The notes below the pieces were generated by a model. It was given only the letters and a program-made list of their open reading frames with translations, ran no database searches and was not told where the DNA came from. From Nitrospira sp. (GTDB taxonomy: Bacteria; Nitrospirota; Nitrospiria; Nitrospirales; Nitrospiraceae), in contig PLBR01000160.1 in NCBI GenBank assembly GCA_003135435.1, forward strand, positions 21,327 through 59,319: a DNA stretch of 37,993 nucleotides. Reading direction: 5' to 3'. Within the stretch, counting starts at the first letter, position 1. Each line of letters begins with the position of its first letter. Below are positions 8,344 to 15,354 of the stretch, piece after piece. Made by a program: the position numbers and the translations under genes.

Positions 8344-9000
8344 GTGATGATTATGGGACGCATCTGCCCGAATCCAATGCCGTGGAATGAAGCTTTCCAG
8401 CGACTCGCGAGGTACGCGGAGCAGCAATCCTGTATACCACCAGCCCCGCCGACGCCTCTGATCCTTGTCGGCTGGGCGTACAGCAACGATATGGAAAAGA
8501 TTCGTCGGTGGGAGGAGACGGTAGCTCGGGCAAACGAAAACGGATACACTGAAGTCGTGCAAGCGATTCTAGACGAGGATTTCTATTTCGTTGATGAGCC
8601 GACCACTTCCGCCGTCGGTCCACTGGGCGGCCCGATGTATCGGCCGTGGGATTTCGAGAGCAAGGGTCGTCCGTCGCCAGAAGAGATGGCTCAGCACCTC
8701 GATACACTGAGGTCTCACTGGTCTGAAATTGTCGGCCCCGAACTTGCGAACGTGACCCGTCCGCTTAAATTCACGGGGACGAAAGTGCATCGGCTGCTTG
8801 TCCAGGCCGACTGTGCTGCTCGTCCCCCTTGGGGAGGCTGGGCACACATCTCTTCGCTGGAAACCGAGCGGCGCGCTTTCACTCGCTTCCGAGGCGCGAT
8901 AAACAATGCGATCGCTCTGCATGAGGTCGATCACGTTGACTTCACGACCAACGCCGAACCAGTCGCTCCAGGGGAGGCGCCTCAAGCAACACGTCCCTGA
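8344..9000 (+). CDS. Hypothetical protein, 218 aa
   Basis: Long ORF followed by a terminator at 9110; no family recognised by eye. Confidence 0.6.
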   Translation: MMIMGRICPNPMPWNEAFQRLARYAEQQSCIPPAPPTPLILVGWAYSNDMEKIRRWEETVARANENGYTEVVQAILDEDFYFVDEPTTSAVGPLGGPMYRPWDFESKGRPSPEEMAQHLDTLRSHWSEIVGPELANVTRPLKFTGTKVHRLLVQADCAARPPWGGWAHISSLETERRAFTRFRGAINNAIALHEVDHVDFTTNAEPVAPGEAPQATRP

Positions 9001-9109
9001 GCTTCTGCGTTAGCTGTTATGAAGGGACGATGTGAATAGGATAGAGCAATGGCGGGGCGGCGTATTGAGACGCGTCTCGTTCCCGTGGCAAGGCCGCATT
9101 CTTTGGGAA

Positions 9110-9151
9110 GGCGACGGGTCTGTGAGCGACTCGTCGCCTTTTTGTTTTTTT
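9110..9151 (+). terminator. Rho-independent terminator
   Basis: GGCGACGGGTC tgtgagc GACTCGTCGCC followed by TTTTTGTTTTTTT. Confidence 0.85.
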
Positions 9152-9170
9152 AAGAGCACCAGCACGTCGT

Positions 9171-9377
9171 CAGGTTGACCGCTTCTGCGTCGCGAATCGC
9201 GGAGGCGAGGGTACCGCACTTGCCGAACAGATGCGATCCGCCGAAGGCGGACGGCGAGGACTGTTTGAAGTTCCTTCCAGGCGAAGCCTAGAAAGGAACG
9301 AGTTCCACAGCCGAGCAGATGAGAGGGTTAGTGCGGTCGAGCCGAAGCGTCTGAGCAGGGCAGAAGCGGTCAGCCTG
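9171..9377. repeat. Inverted-repeat-bounded structured intergenic element
   Basis: CAGGTTGACCGCTTCTGC (9171-9188) versus GCAGAAGCGGTCAGCCTG (9360-9377), 17/18 complementary; internal hairpins TCCGCCgaaGGCGGA and GTTCCTTccAGGCgaaGCCTagAAAGGAAC. Confidence 0.75.
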
Positions 9378-9432
9378 TTCCAGGGATCAGAGGAAACGCT
9401 GAGGATTGAGGTTGGGAAGATAGGACCGGAAA

Positions 9433-9627
9433 CTAATCCGCTTCAGGCTCTGAACTCCCGTGCTGATGCGACACCCGATCTTCATCGAACATCTCCGCCA
9501 TTTCCTCGGCGATCATGTCACCATCGTCTTGAATGGTAATGAGCGGGATTTCTTTTCTCACCTTGGCCACGGGCGCTGGAACAGGAGCTTCAGAAGCCTT
9601 GGCTGGACTTTTTGGTGTCTCACTCAT
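9433..9627 (-). CDS. Small acidic hypothetical protein
   Basis: MSETPKSPAKASEAPVPAPVAKVRKEIPLITIQDDGDMIAEEMAEMFDEDRV..., TATAAT at 9634-9639 on the same strand. Confidence 0.55.
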   Translation of the reverse strand: MSETPKSPAKASEAPVPAPVAKVRKEIPLITIQDDGDMIAEEMAEMFDEDRVSHQHGSSEPEAD

Positions 9628-9665
9628 GTTGAGATTATACACCATGCAGGGGATGAAAAGGGGAG

Positions 9666-10058
9666 TTATTCAAACGCTTCAAGGGAGGAACGCTCCGGGT
9701 ATGTTTTCTGGCACGCGGTGCAGGTCAGGAAATAGATCGATTCTCGGACAGACATGGTGATACGAAAATTGAGGCTTACGCCTCGTTGATTGCAGGTCGG
9801 ACAGGACATTTCTTTAAGCCGGTAGGGAATATCCGGTTGTGTGCGAAGGTAGAATTCCATATCTGTGTAGATTGGGAAGGTGTAGTAGCATTTTCTACAG
9901 ATGCCGCGCCATTCACCGTCCGCCTGCATAAAGCGTTCATCGATCCCAAAGCTTGACCCCTTGCAAATGGCGCACTGGACGGTTGCAAGCCTGGTTTCAA
10001 CTTCTTTCACGGTTGGGTTTGGCATCGGGGAAGCTCCTTGTGCAGAGGTCGGCGGCAT
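9666..10058 (-). CDS. Zinc-ribbon-like hypothetical protein
   Basis: CAICKGSSFG, CRKCYYTF, CPTCNQRG, CTACQKTY: four CxxC knuckles; annotated ORF start at 10076 falls in a repeat TIR so a downstream Met is preferred. Confidence 0.65.
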   Translation of the reverse strand: MPPTSAQGASPMPNPTVKEVETRLATVQCAICKGSSFGIDERFMQADGEWRGICRKCYYTFPIYTDMEFYLRTQPDIPYRLKEMSCPTCNQRGVSLNFRITMSVRESIYFLTCTACQKTYPERSSLEAFE

Positions 10059-10065
10059 TGTGTGG

Positions 10066-10233
10066 TTAGCCTGCATTACTCATAAACGCTTCTGCTGCAA
10101 TCGCGGATTCGCCGCGGCTCGGTCGGTCAACATACTGTTTCAAGTATGCCTCCCTTCCTCGCGGCTCCGCGCGCCTGTCTCGCTTGGCGACTGCGCGATT
10201 TCGCGACGAACCGTCATGAGTAATGCGGGTTAG
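10066..10233 (+). repeat. MITE-like repeat family, copy 1
   Basis: TTAGCCtGCATTACTCATaA ... GTCATGAGTAATGCGGGTTAG TIRs; internal CATACTgtttcaAGTATG hairpin. Confidence 0.8.
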
Positions 10234-10283
10234 TATAGCGTTCACATGGAAGCGACTGCAACGTGACAGGGCCAGGTTTTCCC

Positions 10284-10311
10284 TTGACCTGGCGGGTGCC
10301 TCTCTTATACT
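10284..10311 (+). promoter_or_regulatory. Candidate promoter of the phosphatase gene, consistent with a leaderless mRNA
   Basis: TTGACC - 16 bp - TATACT, -10 ends 9 bp before ATG at 10321. Confidence 0.55.
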
Positions 10312-10320
10312 AAGACCATC

Positions 10321-10776
10321 ATGCACCTTATCACCGAGACTCTGTTGGTCGGGAATATCAACGACGCGAGGGAACCACCAGTAAAGATCGGCGCATTGCT
10401 CCTCGTTGCCGCTGAGTATACGTTGGAGTCCCCCGGTGGGCTGCTCTCTGGCAGGATACCATTTTCTGAGTATGCCGAAGCCGAGCCCCTCTTGTTGGAC
10501 CGAGCCGTGAGCTGGGTCGAACAGCATCATTCAGGCAATCGGGTTATGGTCTGTTGCCGCGCCGGCATGGGCCGGTCCGTGTCAGTTGTCATGGCCTATC
10601 TCTGTTGTGTTCAAGGGATGACGTATGCTGAGGTTCTGAAGTTGGTCATGACGCGCCGTCCCGGTGCCATGCCCCTCCCAAATCTCGAAGAAGCCATCAC
10701 CCAGGTTCGCCTTCTTCGCGAGGCTCGCGCGAAGGACAAGAAAAAATCCGCTTCACGCCCTGCCACTGCTGTGTAG
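10321..10776 (+). CDS. Dual-specificity protein phosphatase family protein
   Basis: MVCCRAGMGRSVSVVMAYL: CX5R(S) P-loop of cysteine phosphatases; MHLITETLLVGNINDA start typical of DSP domain. Confidence 0.85.
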   Translation: MHLITETLLVGNINDAREPPVKIGALLLVAAEYTLESPGGLLSGRIPFSEYAEAEPLLLDRAVSWVEQHHSGNRVMVCCRAGMGRSVSVVMAYLCCVQGMTYAEVLKLVMTRRPGAMPLPNLEEAITQVRLLREARAKDKKKSASRPATAV

Positions 10777-10864
10777 TCACAGCCTTACAGGGGCGCTGTG
10801 CTCCCACTTCTTTCCTCTACATGTTCCGCATGCATTGCCTTTCCTGTGCCGCCCATGGCCTAAT

Positions 10865-11047
10865 CTAGCCAGCATTATCCATGAAGCTTTTGCTACAAGC
10901 ACGGATACGCGGCTGTGACGGGCAGTCTCGCCGTTCAGCCCTTCGACATACTGCACGAGTATGCCTCAGGGCTTCACGGCTCCGAGTGCCCGTCTCGCTT
11001 CGCGTCTGCGCGTTTTCGCGACGAACCTTCATGAATAATGCTGGCTT
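10865..11047 (+). repeat. MITE-like repeat family, copy 2
   Basis: CTAGCCAGCATTATcCATGAA ... TTCATGAATAATGCTGGCTT; internal GACGGGCA/TGCCCGTC, AGCCCT/AGGGCT and CATACTgcacgAGTATG stems. Confidence 0.85.
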
Positions 11048-11093
11048 GGATCGTATGGCACAGATGCGAATACTTCACTGAGGACCTCTCTCG

Positions 11094-11933
11094 ATGCCGG
11101 AATTGCCGGAAGCCGAAGTCGTTGCCCGGCAGATACGGGCTCATCTCCTCGGGGCCCAGCTCAACGAATGTTGGGTTGGACGGGCGGATATTGTTCGGGA
11201 AGGATTAAGCACGCTCTTGTGGTATCACGGCTCGGTGCTGGAAGGGGTGGAGCGATATGGAAAGAGCGTCGCACTGGGGTTTCAAAAAGAGGGCGAGCGC
11301 AGATATGTCGTCGCGGAGCTTGGCATGACAGGCCTTCTTCTCTTTTGCGCAACGCAGACGAAACACCCGAAGCATGTGCATGCCCGCATGTCGTTCACGG
11401 GGGGCCGTGAACCGGAGCTGCGCTATTGGAATCCTCGGCGGTTCGGACGGCTGTCCTTGCTCGATCGAGGAGGGCTCGATCGCTACCGCGCTCGCCGCTT
11501 CGGGGTCGATCCCCTCACGGTAACGCGCGATGAGTTTATCAGTCTGATGGAAGCCAGGCGTGGGCGCCTGAAGCCCCTGTTGATGCATCAGCAAGTGATC
11601 GCAGGGATCGGGAATATTTACGCGAACGAAATTCTCTTTCGCGCCAGGCTCCATCCGAACCGTGAGGTGAATCGGCTGCGCGGAGCGACGATAGGCAAGC
11701 TCTATGACACGATGCAGACGGTGCTGCACGAGTCAATTTCCTGTGGCGGATCAAGCGTCAAGGATTTCTATGCACCGGATGGCACGGAAGGCCAATACAA
11801 GCGCCGCCATCTCGTCTATGGCAAAGAAGGTCAACCCTGTCCCAACCGCTGCGGACGGATGATTCGCCGTCTCCAAAGCGAACGCAGCTCGTTTTTTTGC
11901 CCAGCCTGCCAATCCAATCGCCTTCCAGGATAA
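11094..11933 (+). CDS. mutM: Formamidopyrimidine-DNA glycosylase
   Basis: MPELPEAEVVARQI N-terminus; LLMHQQVIAGIGNIYANEILF; C-terminal zinc finger CPNRCGRMIRRLQSERSSFFCPACQ. Confidence 0.95.
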   Translation: MPELPEAEVVARQIRAHLLGAQLNECWVGRADIVREGLSTLLWYHGSVLEGVERYGKSVALGFQKEGERRYVVAELGMTGLLLFCATQTKHPKHVHARMSFTGGREPELRYWNPRRFGRLSLLDRGGLDRYRARRFGVDPLTVTRDEFISLMEARRGRLKPLLMHQQVIAGIGNIYANEILFRARLHPNREVNRLRGATIGKLYDTMQTVLHESISCGGSSVKDFYAPDGTEGQYKRRHLVYGKEGQPCPNRCGRMIRRLQSERSSFFCPACQSNRLPG

Positions 11934-12071
11934 TTTTTGCCGCACGTACATGAAATGATCTGTGATGAAAAATGGTGATTGCCACACAGTTTCAATCACT
12001 TAGACTATAGTTCGCCCGCCATCGTCGCCGCTAGGCCCTTTGCGCGCTCTTAGGTTAGTCCCTCTGATGTA

Positions 12072-12100
12072 TTGAGTCCCCCAACCGATTTCGTTAGAAT
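12072..12100 (+). promoter_or_regulatory. Candidate promoter of the acl operon
   Basis: TTGAGT (12072-12077) - 17 bp - TAGAAT (12095-12100), 45 bp before the aclB ATG. Confidence 0.5.
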
Positions 12101-12145
12101 CCTCCTCCTTTCAATTGTTCTTCACCATTCTGAAGGAGTGACGTC

Positions 12146-13345
12146 ATGGCGAAGGTGCTCGAAGGTCCCGGGATGGGGCTGATGAAGAAATGGGGCATCA
12201 CGGTCCCCAACTATGTCGTCGTGACCTCGGTTGACGAATTGACGAAGCTCGGCCAAGTCAATGAATGGCTCAAGAAATCCAAGTTGGTGGTCAAGGCTCA
12301 TGAAGCGCTCGGCTCCCGTTTCAAGCTCGGCTTGGTGAAAGTCGATCTGGATCTCAAAGGGGCAGAAGCGGCAACGAAGGAGATGATCGGTCGCCAGGTG
12401 GGCAGCATCACCGTCTCGCAAGTGATCGTGTCCGAAATGGTTCCGCACAAGGAAGAATATTATTGTGCGGTGAAATCCACCCGTGAAGGGACGGATATTC
12501 TGGTCGCCAACTGCGGCGGCATTGAAGTCGAATCGAATTGGGAGCGCGTGAAGCGCCTGGCATTGGAAGTTGGGCAACAGCCCTCACCGAACGCGTTCGA
12601 GAAGGTGGCCAAGGATGCGGGCTTCACCGGTCCGCTCGTGAAGAAGATGGCTGATTTCGCGGGAAAGATGTTTACCTGTTTTGACAGCGAAGATGCGCAG
12701 TATTTGGAAGTGAACCCTGTGGTCCTGCGCGAGCAAGACAGTGAACTGATCGCATTGGATGCGGTGACGCTGCTCGATGGCGATGCCAAGTTCCGGCACC
12801 CCGATTGGAACTTTGCCTTCGCCGCGGAATTCGGCCGTGCCTATTCCGAGCACGAAATGGAAGTCATGGCAGTGGATTCCAAGATCAAGGGCTCGGTCAA
12901 ATTTATTGAGATCCCAGGCGGGGACACAGCCATGCTCCCAGCCGGCGGTGGCGCCAGCATCTATTATTCCGATGCGGTCGTCGCACGCGGTGGCAAGTTG
13001 GCTAATTATGCCGAATACTCCGGCGATCCACCGGACTGGGCGGTCGAAGTGTTGACGGATAAGGTGTGCTCGTTGCCTGGGATCAAAAACATCATCGTCG
13101 GCGGCGCGATTGCCAATTTCACCGACGTGAAGAAGACGTTCGGCGGCATCATCAATGGATTCCGCAAGGCGAAGTCCGAGGGCAAGCTCAAGGGCGTCAA
13201 GATCTGGGTGCGCCGCGGTGGCCCGCGTGAGAAGGAAGGGCTCGATGCGATGCGCGCGCTCAAGGACGAAGGGTTCGACATCAACGTCTTCGACCGCCAT
13301 ACGCCGCTCACCGACATCGTGGATAAGGCGCTTCAGGGGAAGTGA
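12146..13345 (+). CDS. aclB: ATP-citrate lyase, small (beta, ATP-grasp-like) subunit
   Basis: 399 aa, size and sequence style of Chlorobium-type AclB (SucC-like ATP-grasp N-terminus, AMLPAGGGASIYYSDAVVARGG); followed by aclA. Confidence 0.9.
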   Translation: MAKVLEGPGMGLMKKWGITVPNYVVVTSVDELTKLGQVNEWLKKSKLVVKAHEALGSRFKLGLVKVDLDLKGAEAATKEMIGRQVGSITVSQVIVSEMVPHKEEYYCAVKSTREGTDILVANCGGIEVESNWERVKRLALEVGQQPSPNAFEKVAKDAGFTGPLVKKMADFAGKMFTCFDSEDAQYLEVNPVVLREQDSELIALDAVTLLDGDAKFRHPDWNFAFAAEFGRAYSEHEMEVMAVDSKIKGSVKFIEIPGGDTAMLPAGGGASIYYSDAVVARGGKLANYAEYSGDPPDWAVEVLTDKVCSLPGIKNIIVGGAIANFTDVKKTFGGIINGFRKAKSEGKLKGVKIWVRRGGPREKEGLDAMRALKDEGFDINVFDRHTPLTDIVDKALQGK

Positions 13346-13349
13346 ATAA

Positions 13350-13436
13350 GTGAAGTGTGATGCGTGATGGTCTGAATAGCCGCCAGCGCCAGCTTCTCGC
13401 ATCTCTACCCATCACTGATCACTCGTCACCCATCAC
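13350..13436. repeat. Inverted period-7 tracts between aclB and aclA
   Basis: GTGAAGT GTGATGC GTGATGG ... CCATCAC TGATCAC TCGTCAC CCATCAC. Confidence 0.85.
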
Positions 13437-13460
13437 AGCTTTGGAAAAGGGGAGATCCCG

Positions 13461-15281
13461 ATGAGTATCCTCGCAGACAAAGATACCTATGTGGTCATTC
13501 AGGGCGGCGTCGCAGGGGTAAACGCCGCGCGCCGGATGGCCGAGTTTTGCTATCTGATCAAACGCTCTCTGAACGTTCTGGCCTTCGTCTATCCGCCTGA
13601 CGCCGGCAAGACGAACGAGATTCCCTACGGTAGTGGCTTGGTGGCCATTCCCATCTATAAGACTGTCGCGGAAGCCACGAAGCACCATCCACAGATCAAC
13701 ACCAGTCTCGTCTACATTGGCGCAGATCGGGCGATGAAAGGCGGGATGGAAGTCTTGGACGACCCGCACATCAAGGTGGTCTCCATGATCACCGAGGGTG
13801 TGCCGGAAAAAGATGCCAAGATCCTGGGCCGTCATGCGAACAAGCTCGGAAAGGTCTTCAATGGCCCTTCGTCGATCGGCATTGTCTCAGCCGGCTCCTG
13901 CCGGTTGGGTGTCATCGGCGGAGCCTTCGACAACCTTGTCCTCTCCAAGCTCTATCGCGAAGGCTCGTTCGGCGTCATCACCAAATCAGGCGGTCTCTCC
14001 AACGAGATTATCTGGATCTGCTCGCAGTTTGCCGACGGCATCACGACGGCCATCGGGATCGGCGGCGATGCCTATCCTGGAACCGACTATGTCAGCTATC
14101 TCGAAATGTTCGAGAACGACCCGCAAACGAAGGCGGTCGTCATCGTTGGCGAAATGGGCGGCGATCTCGAAGAGCGGGCAGCCGAGTGGTACGGGGCCAA
14201 GAAGCGGCGTGTGAAGTTGATTGCTGTCGTCTCCGGCTTCTGCCAGGAAAGTTTGCCGAAGGGCATGAAGTTCGGTCATGCAGGCGCCAAGGAAGGCCTG
14301 AAGGGCGAAGGATCGGCCCGTTCCAAGTCTGATGCCTTGAAGAAGGCTGGCGCGATCGTACCGGCAACATTCGGTGCCTTGGGCCCCGCCATCAAGGAAA
14401 CGTATCAAGATCTGTTGAGATCCGGCCAGGTTAAGGAACCGGTTGAACTGCTTTCACTGCCGAAGTTGCCGAGGACAATCGAAGAGGCCATGAAGGCGGA
14501 TGAAGTCATGGTCGCCCCACTGATCCGCACCACGATCAGCGACGATCGCGGAGACGAACCCTGCTACGACGGGTATCCGGCTTCCGAACTCATCAATAAA
14601 GGCTACGAAATTCCCCATGTCATTGGCCTGCTGTGGGACAAGCGGCTGATCTCCAAACAAGAAGCTGAAATCATTAAGCGCATCATGATGCTCTCCGCCG
14701 ACCATGGCCCCTGCGTCAGCGGGGCGCTGGGAACGATCATCGCGGCCTGTGCAGGGATCGGCCTGTCCCAGTCGGTTGCAGCAGGACTCATCATGATCGG
14801 CCCTCGCTTCGGCGGCGCCGTAACCGATGCCGGACGCTACTTCAAGCATGCGGTCGACAACAAGATGTCCGTCGACGAGTTCCTTACCTATATGAAGAAG
14901 AACGTTGGGCCGGTGCCGGGGATCGGCCATCGCGTCAAGAGTCTGCGCAATCCGGACAAGCGAGTGAAGGAGCTGGTCGGGTACGTCAAGAGTTTGAACA
15001 GCAAGACCCCCTGCTTGGATTTTGCGCTCGAAGTGGAAAAGGTCACATCGGTGAAGAAGGACAACCTGATTCTAAACGTGGACGGAACGATGGCAGCGGT
15101 GCTTGTCGATATCGGGTTCCCGGTTGACAGCTTGAACGGCTTCTTCATCCTCTCACGCACGATCGGATTGATCGGGCATTGGGTGGATCAGAAGCGTCAG
15201 GATAGCCGCTTGATCCGGCTGTTCGATTACCTCGTGAATTATGCGGCACCCAAAAGGCGGGAAGTGCCACCGTTGAAATAG
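13461..15281 (+). CDS. aclA: ATP-citrate lyase, large (alpha) subunit
   Basis: 606 aa; SucD-like CoA-ligase region (GVITKSGGLSNEI, FGHAGAKEG) fused to citrate-synthase-like C-terminus (SADHGPCVSGALGTIIAACAG, VPGIGHRVKS). Confidence 0.93.
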   Translation: MSILADKDTYVVIQGGVAGVNAARRMAEFCYLIKRSLNVLAFVYPPDAGKTNEIPYGSGLVAIPIYKTVAEATKHHPQINTSLVYIGADRAMKGGMEVLDDPHIKVVSMITEGVPEKDAKILGRHANKLGKVFNGPSSIGIVSAGSCRLGVIGGAFDNLVLSKLYREGSFGVITKSGGLSNEIIWICSQFADGITTAIGIGGDAYPGTDYVSYLEMFENDPQTKAVVIVGEMGGDLEERAAEWYGAKKRRVKLIAVVSGFCQESLPKGMKFGHAGAKEGLKGEGSARSKSDALKKAGAIVPATFGALGPAIKETYQDLLRSGQVKEPVELLSLPKLPRTIEEAMKADEVMVAPLIRTTISDDRGDEPCYDGYPASELINKGYEIPHVIGLLWDKRLISKQEAEIIKRIMMLSADHGPCVSGALGTIIAACAGIGLSQSVAAGLIMIGPRFGGAVTDAGRYFKHAVDNKMSVDEFLTYMKKNVGPVPGIGHRVKSLRNPDKRVKELVGYVKSLNSKTPCLDFALEVEKVTSVKKDNLILNVDGTMAAVLVDIGFPVDSLNGFFILSRTIGLIGHWVDQKRQDSRLIRLFDYLVNYAAPKRREVPPLK

Positions 15282-15342
15282 CTATCAGCCATCAGCGCTC
15301 AGCTCATGCTGACTGCTGAAAGCTGACGGCTGTGAGCTTTTA
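15280..15342. repeat. Period-7 tract with strand switch between aclA and aconitase
   Basis: AGCTATC AGCCATC AGCGCTC AGCTCAT GCTGACT GCTGAAA GCTGACG GCTGTGA GCTTTTA. Confidence 0.9.
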
Positions 15343-15354
15343 AGGAGAATAATC

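Noticed and set aside
13350-13436. Heptad tracts as CRISPR array
   Set aside because: Units are 7 bp, contiguous, with no spacers; no cas genes in the window.
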